Shown in pieces: positions 1 through 11,490 of a stretch of DNA of 64,000 bases. Made by a program: the position numbers and the translations under genes. The DNA lies in the NCBI GenBank assembly GCA_030015575.1, contig CM057347.1, positions 510,883,176 through 510,947,175 on the forward strand, given 5' to 3'. The notes under the pieces were generated by a model. That model saw only the letters and a list, made by a program, of their open reading frames with translations. It searched no databases and was not told where the DNA came from. How positions within the stretch are numbered: position 1 is the first letter of the stretch; the number at the start of each line of letters is the position of its first letter. Source of the stretch: Agapanthus africanus. Its lineage: Eukaryota; Streptophyta; Magnoliopsida; Asparagales; Amaryllidaceae.

Positions 1-2
1 TA

Positions 3-3000
3 ACTACACACTCGATCACCTGCACGACCCTGTCTAGTTTCTGGGACATACACACTGGAAATGGGAAAATCATAGCTAGTAAGGAGTGTAGAGATTGTAC
101 TGTTGTTGTTTGTGGACGGGAGCTTTTTGCGGATTTCTTGGTGATTGATACGGGCAGTTATGAAGTAGTCTTGGGAATGGATTTTCTCGGCACTTTCCAC
201 GCACATATTGATTGTAGGGCAAGGAAAGTAATTTTCCAGATTCCCGGACACCCTGAGTTTAATTTCATCGGAGGAAACAGTTCTGTCGGGCCCGTCGAGT
301 TTAGGGCTAGACCGACGAACAATGTTCTTGCGGCTATGGTTGTGGATAGTAATGAAGAGCCGGCAGTTGTTCGCGACTTTATGGATGTGTTTGAAGATAT
401 TTCAGGCCTACCGCCGAAGCGAGATGTGGAGTTTGCGATCGACCTTATTCCTGGTGCAGCGCCAGTATCAAAATCTTATTATCCGATGGCACCGGTGGAA
501 TTGGAAGAAGTTAAGAAACAAGTGGGTGAATTACTCGAGAAGGGATGGATTCGAAGCAGCAACTCACCTTGGGGAGCTCCAGTTCTTTTAGTAAAGAAGA
601 AGGATGGCACGAGAAGAATGTGCATCGATTACCGAGAATTAAACCGGGTGACTATTAAGAACAAGTACCCGATCCCTCGCATTGGAGAACTTTTCGAGCA
701 GCTTAGTGGCGCGAGGGTATTCTCGAAACTGGACTTACGATCAGGATATCATCAGGTCCGAGTGAAGGCAGAAGACATTTGCAAGACGGCGTTTCGAACT
801 CGGTATGGGTATTTTGAGTATTTAGTGATGCCCTTCGGAGTGACTAATGCGCCGGCAATATTTATGGACTTGATGAACAGGATCTTTTCACCGTTCTTGG
901 ACCAGTTTATTGTGGTATTCATTGACGATATTCTGGTGTACTCGAAGAGTCCGGAGGAGCATGCTGAACACTTAAGGATCGCACTGCAAACGCTGAGACA
1001 GGAGAAATTATTTGCGAAGATGAGTAAGTGCGAATTCTGGTTGGAAAAAGTGAAGTTTTTGGGGCATGTCGTGTCGGGCGATGGAATCGCCGTCGATCCA
1101 GAGAAGATTGCAGCAGTTCGAGATTGGCCTGTTCCAAAGAATGTTGCAGAGATAAGAAGTTTCCTTGGACTCGCCGGTTACTACAGAAGATTTGTGGAGA
1201 ACTTCGCTCGTGTAGCTGAGCCGTTAACCAAGCTTACACGTAAGGAGGTACCGTTTGTTTGGACAGATGGATGTGCATTGGCCTTCGAGACGTTGAAGCA
1301 AAAGTTGATAACCGCCCCTATCCTAACCGTACCGGATGATTCAGGAGGACTGGTGATTCACAGCGACGCATCTGGAAAGGGATTGGGATGTGTTTTGATG
1401 CAGAATGGGAAAGTCGTCGCTTACGCATCGAGACAGCTGAAGACTCATGAACAGAACTATCCGACTCACGACTTGGAGCTTGCCGCCGTGATCTTCGCCC
1501 TGAAGATTTGGAGACACTACCTTCTGGGCGAGAGAGTTGAAGTCTTTACGGATCACAAGAGTTTGAAATATGTGTTCACTCAGAAGGAGTTGAACATGAG
1601 GCAACGCAGATGGTTGGAGCTGATGGCCGACTACGACCTTGATCTTAAGTACCATCCGGGAAAAGTTAACGTCGTGCCAGATGCGCTAAGTCGGTTACCA
1701 GCAATTCAGTTATTGACTGCACAGAGAGAGATCATTGAAGAGTTTCGGAGATTTGACTTGGAGGTTGTGCTACCGCGTGCTACAGGACAGTTGATGCAGT
1801 TGCAAGTACAATCGTCCTTAGTGGAGAAGATTAAGGTGGCGCAATCGCAGGATCCTAGACTGCAAAAGTTTCGAAAGCAGGTTGGAGCTGGACTACGAAC
1901 CGATTTACTGATTCATGAAGATGGTTCGTTGAGATATGGTAGCCGTGTGTGTGTGCCAAAAGGAGATGTGCGTGAAGAGTTTATAAAGGAGGCACACAGT
2001 TCAGCTTACTCTGTACATCCAGGAGGGACAAAGATGTACCGAGATATTCGACAGCATTTCTGGTGGGAAGGTATGAAACGGGAAATTGCTCGCTTTGTGG
2101 CTAAGTGCTTAGTGTGTCAGCAAGTCAAGGCTGAACACCAAAGGGTTGCTGGTTTGTTGCAACCACTTCCGATTCCTCAATGGAAGTGGGAACATATAAC
2201 CATGGATTTCGTGACGGCTTTACCGCGGAGTCCAAAGGGCAACAATGCTGTATGGGTGATTGTCGACCGGTTGACCAAGGCGGCTCACTTTATTCCTTTT
2301 CGGGTTGGTCAATCGACGGAGACTTTGGCAGAGCGGTACATGCAGGAGATTGTCAGATTGCATGGAGTACCGGTAAGTATCGTGTCCGACCGGGACACTC
2401 GGTTCTTGTCACACTTTTGGAGGAGTTTACAAGAAAGTTTGGGGACTCGATTGAAGTTCAGCACAGCTTATCATCCCCAGACTGATGGACAATCAGAGAG
2501 AACGATCCAGACCCTTGAAGATATGTTGAGGGCTTGCATGTTAGACTTCAAAGGTTCTTGGGAAGATCATCTACACCTGGTGGAGTTTTCGTACAACAAC
2601 AGCTTCCAAGCAACAATTCAGATGGCCCCGTTCGAAGCATTGTATGGTCGTAAGTGCCGTTCACCTGTATGTTGGGATGATGTGGGTGAACGAAGGTTGC
2701 TAGGGCCAGATTTAGTGGTACAGACAGTTGAGAAGGTGAATACAATCAGAAAGCATATGAAGGCAGCTCAAGACAGACAGAAGAGTTGGGCCGACACATC
2801 AAGAAGACCTCTAGAGTTCGCCGTGGGCGATTTGGTATTCCTGAAGATATCACCGACTAGAGGGGTGATTCGCTTTGGAAGTCGGGGAAAGCTTAGTCCC
2901 CGATTCGTTGGACCTTTCGAGATATTGGAACGTGTCGGAGAGGTATCGTACCGGTTGGCATTACCGCCATCATTAGCAGGAGTTCACGATATGTTTCATG

Positions 3001-3242
3001 TGTCTCAACTACGGAGGTATGTTCGTGATGAGACTCATGTCTTGGATCATTCGGAGTTAACTGTACGAGAAGACCTGACTTTTGAGGAGCGACCAGTCGA
3101 GATCAAGGATCGAAGAGAAAAGGTTCTTAAGAACAAGGTTATCCCTCTTGTGCTAGTTTCTTGGGGTAACCGATCGCATGGGGAATCTACTTGGGAGCGA
3201 GAAGACGAGATCCGGCAGAAATTCCCTCATCTTTTCCAGTAG
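3..3242 (+). CDS. Ty3/gypsy (Tekay-like chromovirus) pol polyprotein, 5' truncated by window edge
   Basis: The frame is open from the window edge to the stop at 3240-3242, so the GTG at 138 is not a real start. Order of domains: tail of the aspartic protease (LGMDFL near 171-188; the catalytic DTG lies off the window), reverse transcriptase (about 380-1080, catalytic FIDDIL at 918-935), RNase H (SDASG near 1362, TDHKS near 1548), integrase with an HHCC zinc domain (about 1990-2130) and the catalytic Asp at 2205, Asp at 2388 and Glu at 2496, then a C-terminal chromodomain (about 3050-3235). Chromodomain plus this order is the mark of plant chromoviruses. The protein copies element RNA and inserts it into chromatin. 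No stop or frameshift is seen, unlike all other pol regions in this window. Confidence 0.95.
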   Translation, partial: TTHSITCTTLSSFWDIHTGNGKIIASKECRDCTVVVCGRELFADFLVIDTGSYEVVLGMDFLGTFHAHIDCRARKVIFQIPGHPEFNFIGGNSSVGPVEFRARPTNNVLAAMVVDSNEEPAVVRDFMDVFEDISGLPPKRDVEFAIDLIPGAAPVSKSYYPMAPVELEEVKKQVGELLEKGWIRSSNSPWGAPVLLVKKKDGTRRMCIDYRELNRVTIKNKYPIPRIGELFEQLSGARVFSKLDLRSGYHQVRVKAEDICKTAFRTRYGYFEYLVMPFGVTNAPAIFMDLMNRIFSPFLDQFIVVFIDDILVYSKSPEEHAEHLRIALQTLRQEKLFAKMSKCEFWLEKVKFLGHVVSGDGIAVDPEKIAAVRDWPVPKNVAEIRSFLGLAGYYRRFVENFARVAEPLTKLTRKEVPFVWTDGCALAFETLKQKLITAPILTVPDDSGGLVIHSDASGKGLGCVLMQNGKVVAYASRQLKTHEQNYPTHDLELAAVIFALKIWRHYLLGERVEVFTDHKSLKYVFTQKELNMRQRRWLELMADYDLDLKYHPGKVNVVPDALSRLPAIQLLTAQREIIEEFRRFDLEVVLPRATGQLMQLQVQSSLVEKIKVAQSQDPRLQKFRKQVGAGLRTDLLIHEDGSLRYGSRVCVPKGDVREEFIKEAHSSAYSVHPGGTKMYRDIRQHFWWEGMKREIARFVAKCLVCQQVKAEHQRVAGLLQPLPIPQWKWEHITMDFVTALPRSPKGNNAVWVIVDRLTKAAHFIPFRVGQSTETLAERYMQEIVRLHGVPVSIVSDRDTRFLSHFWRSLQESLGTRLKFSTAYHPQTDGQSERTIQTLEDMLRACMLDFKGSWEDHLHLVEFSYNNSFQATIQMAPFEALYGRKCRSPVCWDDVGERRLLGPDLVVQTVEKVNTIRKHMKAAQDRQKSWADTSRRPLEFAVGDLVFLKISPTRGVIRFGSRGKLSPRFVGPFEILERVGEVSYRLALPPSLAGVHDMFHVSQLRRYVRDETHVLDHSELTVREDLTFEERPVEIKDRREKVLKNKVIPLVLVSWGNRSHGESTWEREDEIRQKFPHLFQ

Positions 3243-3300
3243 TTAGTTATCTTGTATTCTTGGAATTTCGAGGACGAAATTCTTTTGTAGTTGGGTATGA

Positions 3301-6151
3301 TGTAACACCCGAGCCCAATAATACTATGTATATTACTAGTTGAGGGTTATTTATCGCTCTTTCCAATTTTCCTGATTTTCTGGTGTTTATTGCTAAATTT
3401 TACCGGTTAAGTCATTTTGGCACATAACAAATTTTAACTCCTAAATTGAAATTTGAGATGTCCATGTTGGCCTACTCGTCGCCACTAGTCGCGTGGTAGC
3501 GTCCGCGTGTCGAGATTCCGTTCCGTTTGGCTAAACGGGCAAGTTTGGGGGACTACGCGCGCGTGCAAGTGTCCGACTTGGGGGCATGCATTTTAATCAT
3601 TAAACACCTCTTTTCAAAATTTGGAACCCGCTTAAAATCATATAATTTGAATTTGGATTATTTGGGCGCAACCCGGGCGCGATTTGGAAATGTTTCATTT
3701 CGCGCCAAAATGGCCCATTTAAATTTAATATCGAATATTTATTTTACATCCAAATCTTTAATCTACCACAGAATTTCCCCAAAATCCTTCAGCAATTCTT
3801 TTTTGATTTTCACTCAGCCAATCACGAGCTCACAGCTGAGCTCGTGGGCCCCTCCTTTCCCCATCTCTCTCTGCCTCTCTCCTCTTTCTCTCTCTCCCTC
3901 AATCTCTCTCAATCTCTCTCTCTCTCTCTCCTCTATATATTCTCGTGGCCATGCAGCCGCCTTCACCCACACGAGCACGAGAACCCCCACGCCAACCCTA
4001 ACCCTAGCCCTCGCGATCTCGTCGCCGACTCCTCGAGACCTCGCCGTCGCCGCCCTCACCACCACGACCTCCACCGCACCACCTACCTTCTTTTCCCCGT
4101 TCTCCCGACGATCCAGCGCCTGCAGCCCATCTCCCCGACGCCTCCATCCCTCGCGACCTCGCCGTCGACGTCGGCTCCGACCGCCGAGGCCTCCCACGAC
4201 CCCCTTGCACCCTCCTCGTCGAGACCTCGCCGTCACCCCCTCCTCCCCTCGCCGGAACAGTGAACCCGACCCTTCACCCAACGTCTGCACCATCTCCAGG
4301 TCGCCGGAAATCGCGCCGACGACCCTCGTCGACGTCTCCCGCGCCACCTCCTTTCCCCCTCGACCACCCTAGCCGACCACACCCCTCTCCAACTCGCCGC
4401 AGCACACTACCTGCTCACCCGAGGCCCCTTCCCTTTGCTGCAGCCACCGTCGCGGCCTCGCCGGCGTTCCAGTGCCGTCGAACCCACCGTGGTCGCACCC
4501 TTGGTGTATCCCTGTAAGTTTCCTTCTCTTTTCTTTTTGGTACAACCCCGCTGGTCGTTTTGGCGTATCGTATCCTTGTTGCTAACTTTGATTTTCGGTT
4601 GTTGCCGGAACCCGACCGTGCCGTTTGACGAACCCGACGCTCCAGCGAAGCCCCCTGGTCCGTGTGATTCCAGTGACCTCTGTTGGGACTCGATCCGTGG
4701 CCCGTGCTTCCGTATCGTGGTTTCTACCGACTTTGCATCCGCGTTTCGGTTTGCGGAACCGCCGAGGCAAGTATCCGAATACTTGCTTTAACATGCTACA
4801 AACTTAATAATCATGTTATCTGTTATAATCACACGACTTGGTGACAATTACAATCATCCGTAATGTTAAACCATTGTAGTAGTTACTTGTAGTTAATCGG
4901 TATGCTTTTAATCAACGCCTTAACTAATTAACCAATCTGGCACATCCTTGCCTAAATTGCTAGATCATCCTCACTTCATTTGTTAAAGCCCCTCATGAGG
5001 CAATTATTATACTTAGTTCAAATACTGTAACTCCATTACGCATATTATCGATATTGCTCGTCTTGTGGCTTTTGCACCTCACAGGTGCGTGAACCGGATT
5101 AATAAGAGAATACTAATATCACAGTGTTCACATAGAATAATAATTGCTTATTGCTGTTCCCTGCTACTGTTCATTATTTGTTACTATACCTGTTATCATC
5201 ATATACCCGATTGCATTACATATTGACCGATCTTGACACACCTGTCACATGTACTGATATACCGGACACAACCCCTGTACATATCGACTCTACCTGTTGA
5301 ACGTAACCTGACCTGTTACCTGATCTCGTGCCTAATGCCGACGGACCTAACTATTCCTGCTGTCGATCCAGACAGACCTACCTTTACTTGACTTGTGTTG
5401 GCATTAGACCTTGACTACTGAATACCTGACTGACATACATAGTTTGGGGGTATGGGGAAATCAAAGGTGAAACCGACTTGTAACTCAACAGTTCGATACA
5501 TTGTTCTGATCAGTCTTACGGGCTTGGCCAGCTCCGGAGTGTTGTTGCTGACATCACTCATCCATCCTACTACCTTTTACTGCTTAGCGGCACGTCTCGG
5601 ATTCAGCCCCGAGAATCATGACCGTGGTCCCGGGCACGCACGGGATACTATTGAGTTACATCGACGATTCATCAATTGGTTTCAAAGACTATAGAGTAGA
5701 AAACCTGATAGAACAGTTTAGTCACTACTGCACATTACCCTGTTTATTACTTCTTATTGCTGCTTTATTCATGTTCATGACTGCATTGTTTATTATCATG
5801 TTTATGCTATATACTTGATATCATGACGCGCTGACGTCTGGGTTTTGCATGGCCCAGATTCCGTGCCCTCGACGTCGACCGAGCAGGAGTACTTCAGCCA
5901 GCAGGCTGAACTGTGAGTTCTTGAGAGTTTAGTTTATTTATGTCATTTCATTTCCAGATGTGAGCCCGCATTATGGGACATACTGTTTATTCATTGTATT
6001 GGATCATTAGCTTCCGCACTTATTGTTTATTGATTCTTGTTATTATGGATTTGGACATGTATTAGTTTAGTTTATTTTACTGTTCTTGATATCTTTACAA
6101 CCGTAATGTGACTGTGGATGGATACTTCCTACCCACAGGTAGCATGGTTGG
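3301..6151 (+). repeat. 3' LTR of gypsy element D, truncated at its 3' end
   Basis: It starts TGTAACACCC directly after pol and the usual GAGGACGAAATT stretch (3269-3280) that precedes chromovirus LTRs. A CT-rich tract (about 3855-3932) leads into a TATA box. The expected ...CA end is not found: at 6152 the sequence turns into the LTR of Copia-3. The open frames in 3527-4517 are proline/arginine-rich low-complexity LTR sequence, not genes. The rest of this stretch (4800-6151) holds nothing else I can recognise. Confidence 0.8.
3934..3940 (+). promoter_or_regulatory. Probable TATA box of LTR D
   Basis: TATATAT follows a long CT microsatellite, about 630 bp into the LTR, where an LTR promoter would sit. 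Position and sequence are the only evidence. Confidence 0.5.
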
Positions 6152-7551
6152 AATAAAATAGTACAATTAACATATATCACATATATATCAATGTATTACC
6201 CGAGTGAGAAAAAGAATATTTAAGTGAGCTTATATTAGTTAATGTAATTTAATATATCAAATATATAATTATACATTAAATTATCGAATCAACACTTGAT
6301 CCGATAATCCGGCTATTTCACAAATAACCGACTAATATAATCTGTATCAGTTCATCGAATCAACACTTGATCCGATGACCCGGCTATGTCACATATACCT
6401 GGCCGATATCACATATCGCGAGAATCTAATACGGTATCGCATACACGTATTATTCTCGGTCCCGTACATATCACATATGTGCTCCTACTCCGTTTTGCCT
6501 GAGCCAGAAAACCACTATGTAGGACTCTAAAGAATCGTCAATACGCCGGCAGTAGGTGATGATCATATCAAACACCCACAAGCTGCAAGCGGTCAGCTAA
6601 ACGTAACAGCCACCCAGATATTGAGCAATCAGAAGATCAACAAGCAAGCCTGTACATTCTCCCGTGAATCCAACCAGTAACAATCCCGTACAGTCCGGTC
6701 TCTTCGTCTGATATATCGCATATCTCGCCTAGGGGTGGTAAACGTCAGACCCCAGTAGCTTGATAAGTCGTGTCGATATGAGGCCCATAATAGTTCGAGA
6801 AACTACTGATAACACTTACCAGTAAATCTTAGCAACCCTGGCCAGGGATTTCCAGTTATAGCCAATCAAACACAGCGCAACATCAACTCCCTATACCGGG
6901 AGAGACGAAACCCCTCCTATCGCTCATTGCCTCCATGTGATTCGGGACTGTACCCAAAAGCCACCTTTTTGCACGCCCTCTTGGACGTGGTATGATGGAA
7001 ATCAAAGCACAGTGGGAATCACACAAGACTCTATGATGATCTCGGGTTTACAGACTAACCTGTACTAGTGTCACCAGAGAACTGCCATCTGACGTGAGGT
7101 ATAATACCATCTGGGAGTTCTCGGCGAGTCCGTCCAGTGTACCCAGTCTCCACTGAGCACCCGTATACCTTCTTTGATGTCAAACACCAATGGATATGAG
7201 ATCATCCATCGCCCAACATATGGGTCAAAAAGCGCATACGTTAGTCTACTCTGGAGTATCGATGCCCTGTCTCGGTACTCCCACGACTAGGAACTTTTGA
7301 AGGATGTACTTGGCGACTACACTTTCCCCACTTGTATGATCCGCATCATAGTCCTGGTAGTCAAGTACTCATCCTAAGGGCTTTATCAACATTTAACATA
7401 GAGACAATCAGAGTACATGTTAAGATAAAAAGTAACCAGATAGCATACTATCATGTCGAGCAAGAAAGCCCTCCCTATATATGTCCCAGCATCCACTACA
7501 ATATACAACGCATGTACAGTAATGGCCTCCAGGGCATACATATAACTAACA
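6152..7551 (-). repeat. 3' LTR of Copia-3 (truncated)
   Basis: It aligns closely with 14297-15696 (about 95 percent by eye), sharing the terminal ACTAACA. About 795 bp present in the right LTR are missing here. Open frames inside (for example 7332-7601) are not conserved between the two LTR copies and are not genes. Confidence 0.88.
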
Positions 7552-7566
7552 ATCTCCCACTTGTAC
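7552..7566 (-). other. Polypurine tract of Copia-3
   Basis: On the minus strand the bases next to the LTR read AAGTGGGAGAT, the usual plant copia plus-strand primer next to the 3' LTR. It fixes the orientation of the element. Confidence 0.85.
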
Positions 7567-8158
7567 TAGGGCTATCTGTTGTAGTATCTCATACCCAATA
7601 ATAAGCTGTGGTTGAAGTATCTCATACTCAACCATCCCATAAAAGTCTCAACTGGGAAATAGGCCTTTGTGAGTGGATCCGCGCTATTGTCCTCTGTGTC
7701 TACTCTCCTAACCTCGATCTCCCTGAAAATCAACCATCTCTATGATCAGGTGATATTGCCTAAGAATTATATCTGGATTTCTGATGGGACGGGGGTTCCT
7801 TGGCATCAGCCACAACTCCATTGTCACACAATGGCAGGAACGAAGTTCATCTTATGAACTTATATATATCCAGACTGCCTCTTTGATAGCATCCTTGGTA
7901 ACGACGTATCTTTCCTTTAATCGTCTAGTAAGTCACGGTATCTAGCTTGGAACTCTTCCAACATACCGTCCCTCCACTGAGGGTAAAGACAATGCCTGCG
8001 ACTGACATTCAGTCGTCCTTATCACCCTGGAACCTTTTCCAGTGATTCTCCCCAGGATCGATTGATACCCTCTCACTACTACTAGTGAGAATCCTAACAT
8101 CCATTTAGATCTATCTCATAGATATAAAACCTAGGATTTAGGATGTATCACTTTGATC

Positions 8159-8640
8159 TTATATGGAGAATCCTTGTGATAAGCGGAGATTGACCAAGCG
8201 TAGCATAGGAAACTCCTTTCCTATCAAGAGTATGTCATCCACGTACAATACGAGGATCACCACCATACTCTCTACTACCTTTTTGTATATACAAGGTTCA
8301 TCTACCATTTTGATAAAGTCAAAACCTTTAACAACCACATCAAAATAGACGTTCCAACTCCGCGATGCCTGATTTATCACATAAAACATCTTTCCCACGT
8401 TTCCGCTGCTCCCACTGTCTACGAAGCCCTCTGGATGTGTACTTATAGACGCTCTCTTTCAAATCAATATTTAGAAATGCAGTCATGACACCCAACCGCC
8501 AGATATCGTAGCCATGGTATGTAGCCGTGGAAAATAGTATCTGGATGGACTTAAGCATAGCTTTGAAAGTATGAACTTTTCCATGTACACGAAGTAATCT
8601 TCTCAAGATATACTTGCTCCTGATGGGGACTTAACCCTTT
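8159..8640 (-). pseudogene. Copia-3 reverse transcriptase fragment
   Basis: The minus strand carries copia RT landmarks in order: a TAFLN-like segment (about 8480-8500), a QASRSWN segment (about 8360-8385) and the catalytic YVDDILLIG (about 8210-8245). A frameshift lies between 8340 and 8398, and neither the N-terminal fingers nor an intact RNase H is found. This is a fossil of the copia polymerase. Confidence 0.85.
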
Positions 8641-8766
8641 AGATAAAGCAACCAAAGTCCATACTTTGTTGGTATATAAGGATTCCATCTCAGATCGCTA
8701 AGCATCCAGCCATTCTTACAGAGTCCCACTCCTGATGGCCTGCTCGAAACTAGTTAGGTCATCATC

Positions 8767-9160
8767 TCAGGATGCAATCCTCGCTTCCACTGTCATAGAG
8801 AAACCGAAGTATCTCTCAGGTGGATGAGGAACCCTACCAGATCGGCGGAGAGGCTGAGATTCGTTGGAAACTATTGAATCCTCCGGGTTTACCAAATCAT
8901 CAGCTGCAGTTTGTATAGCTGGAACTCCTTCCAGTTCTACCTCATGACCACTAATTTCTTCACAAGAAAATTCCCTTTTTCTCAAAAAGTGGCATGCTAA
9001 GAAACAAAACATCTTTTGTTCCTCGGTTTGGTAGAAGATATTCCCTTGAGAATGGTTGGGATATCCAACAAACTTCCACAGAACTGACCTTGCCTCGAGC
9101 TTGTTCGGATTTTGCTTTTAAACATAGGCCGGACAACCCCAAATCTTAACATCTTTAAGA
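8767..9160 (-). pseudogene. Copia-3 integrase C-terminal region and linker to RT
   Basis: Minus-strand translation gives a KIWGCPAYV-like segment (about 9115-9140), an FVSMPLFEKKGIF-like segment (about 8955-9030, across a frame change) and the hallmark RRSGRVPHPPERYFGF stretch (about 8790-8850) that joins integrase to RT in Angela/Tork copia elements. Several frame changes show it is dead. Confidence 0.8.
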
Positions 9161-9239
9161 GATGGGCTCTTCCCATACCATATCACATATGGAATGGTAG
9201 GTATCTGATTTGATTGGAACCCTATTCAATAGGTATGCA

Positions 9240-9900
9240 ACTTCTCAAGTGCACAACCCCCAAAAGGAAATAGGAAACTCGGTAGTGCTCATCATAAAGC
9301 ATACCATATCACATAGGGTGTGATTGCTCCGCCCCGATACACCGACGTGCTGTGGTGTATACGGAGGAGTAATTCTGAGAGAGAATCTCATTCTCCTTTA
9401 GAATAGTCCAGGAATTCCATGCTCAAGTATTCTCCTCCTTGATCTCATCAAAGGACATAATACTTATACCCGTTTTTGGTTCTCTACTTCTATCTCATAT
9501 TCATTGAATTTCTCAAAAGGTTCAGACTTGTGTTTCAACAGGAACACTTGTGCGAATCTTGAGAGACCATCAGTGAATATAATGAAGTATAAAAAACCAG
9601 TCCTGGTATGTATAGACAGGGGACCTTACATACATCATCATGTATCAATCCCAATAGTTCACTAACTCATTCTCTGTTTCCAATAAACAGAGCTGTGGTC
9701 ATCTTATGTTTGTGACATGACCGGCAAGTTTCACAAGATGTAAATTCAAACTAATTTAAATATGCATCTAAATGTAACTTCAGCTAGTCGGGTCACATTG
9801 ATTATGACCTAGTCTATAATGCCTCAAGAAGGATTCGTTCATTTCTGAACTCTTCCTCTTGTGTGTGTTCTGTACATTAAGAACTGTGGTTTGATTTAGA
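9240..9900 (-). pseudogene. Copia-3 integrase core and gag-pre-integrase remnants
   Basis: A decayed core end reads TPPYTPQHVGVSGRSN on the minus strand near 9300-9370, matching the TP-x-TPQ-NGV-ERRN block of copia integrases. An HYRLGHNQ segment near 9790-9830 matches the gag-pre-integrase H-RLGH motif. Many stops and shifts lie between. The stretch 9900-10218 is probably degraded protease, without a clear motif. Confidence 0.6.
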
Positions 9901-10218
9901 ACGTCTATGCTTTTAGATAACATGCCTGAACCGATCAACACTTGATATAGGAAATGTTCAAAACATTATCCAACAATACAAAATTATATCCTTCTTTACT
10001 AATAAAGAGACTGATATGATATTGTATATCAGGTTCGGTATCTAATAACATTCGTTCAGAATCAATGTATTCTGGTAATACAGGGTGATAACTACCAACA
10101 GCCTTGGCTGCAACACTTGCATCATTTCCAACTCTTGAAACTCATCACCCGTTCTCAGATCTCTATCTCTCCGTAGCCCATGTAACAAATTACATTTGCG
10201 GGATCCTGATCCGGTATC

Positions 10219-10488
10219 TCATACCCAGGACGTAAAGGATACTGAGAAACAGTTCTCGGTAATGAACATACCCGAAGAAGATGCAACAGCATGCACTTTC
10301 TCCATTTGGGCGGCACGGGAATTCTGGTAATCCCCTATTTCCTGCTCGGTCTTATAACATTTATAAGTTGGAGCGGGACGAATGTTCCCTAGCGCAGTAT
10401 AACAAGCGGATTCAGTCAATTCATCCGTATTATTATCTTGATTAAGGCGTGATATGATCGCTACCTGAAGAGAGATAGAAGAAAACAC
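10219..10488 (-). pseudogene. Copia-3 gag C-terminus / protease start
   Basis: The open minus-strand frame ends in a segment like GMFITENCFSVSFTSWV, which is what precedes the protease active site in Angela-type copia polyproteins. The upstream zinc-knuckle region is degraded: one Cys pair remains recognisable and the full CX2CX4HX4C is gone. The N-terminal gag is not identified. Confidence 0.6.
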
Positions 10489-10897
10489 TTAGCGTATGCT
10501 CTTGCAAGATTAGATTGGTTATTAATATATCTAATCAGGATGTCTCCCACTGTTTTAGTCAAATCTTCCTTCAAACCCTAAAAGGAAAGACTAGCCGGGA
10601 TTAATTACACCCTACAAGTTCGCCAATATTTCAGCCAGGATAGTGCCGGTACTTTGAGGGAGGTTCCCCGTGCTTTCGCACGGACCTAATTAAAGTAAAT
10701 CTCGTTTTCTCAGAGGCATAACCCCGTTGACACCTTTCTAGACACCTACTTGATCGGCTAATTGCAATGTGTAAAACTCTCCCAGGAGTAACTCTTACTC
10801 GCAGCGGGTATCGGGATCCAACTATCTCATAGAAGGTATGCAATCTCATTGCAAATTTCAACACTTGAAATTCCCGATAATATTTTACCCCTAACAT

Positions 10898-11106
10898 CCT
10901 ATGACCTTGACAGAGCTCAACAAACCATAGGCTGTTGGTCAAGTTCAACCCATCATTTCCTGATTGAAGTAAACCCACCTGCACGACCCTTGACAGAGGT
11001 CAACAAGGTCGCACAACTACCCTAAATCAATCACATCATATGTTTATACAGATAAGCATAAATCAGATACTGCATACTACGCCTTGACAGAGATCAACAA
11101 ACGCAG
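10898..11106 (-). other. Triplet of stem-loops in the Copia-3 leader
   Basis: Three units share a core reading CTTGACAGAGNTCAACAA on the + strand and have different flanking arms: CCTATG/CATAGG (10898-10903 and 10926-10931), GCACGACC/GGTCGCAC (10981-10988 and 11007-11014) and CTACG/CGCAG (11077-11081 and 11102-11106). In the minus-strand (sense) RNA the mismatches of units two and three become G-U pairs. The same three-unit set exists in Copia-2. Confidence 0.7.
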
Positions 11107-11237
11107 CACGAATACTAACTATTACTTATCTGAAATGACGGAGGGCTACGACAGGTCTTTAAGAAAACCCTTTGCATAATGAACTTGATATCGTTGTAAA
11201 ATCGAGTGATTTTAAAAGGAGTGTTTTTGAGACTTTT

Positions 11238-11490
11238 CTAGTTTCGCTAAAGAGGTCACTCCCGGTGAAGGGATCTCGGCTCTTTCCTCATCGAATAAGG
11301 TGCAGGATATTTCACAAATATTACTATGCAAAGCAAAAACTATAAAAACAATCAAAAGACAAACCGAGTTTGTAGCATGTGCTAGTTTCGCTAAAGAGGT
11401 TACTCCCGGTGAAGGGATCTCGGCTCTTTCCTTATTGAATAAGGTGCTGGATGTTCTATAAGGAACACCGCTATGCAAAACAAAAACTAG
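11238..11490 (-). repeat. Two-copy tandem repeat (about 144 bp) in the Copia-3 leader
   Basis: Copies start at 11238 and 11382. Both contain CGCTAAAGAGGT, GGGATCTCGGCTCTTTCC and an AAGGTGC segment. The same duplication, at similar period, is present in Copia-2 at 34100-34345. Confidence 0.85.

Noticed and set aside
3527-4517. Long overlapping open frames rich in Pro, Arg and Ser
   Set aside because: They lie on both strands of the GC- and CT-rich part of LTR D, have no domain, and are expected from composition.
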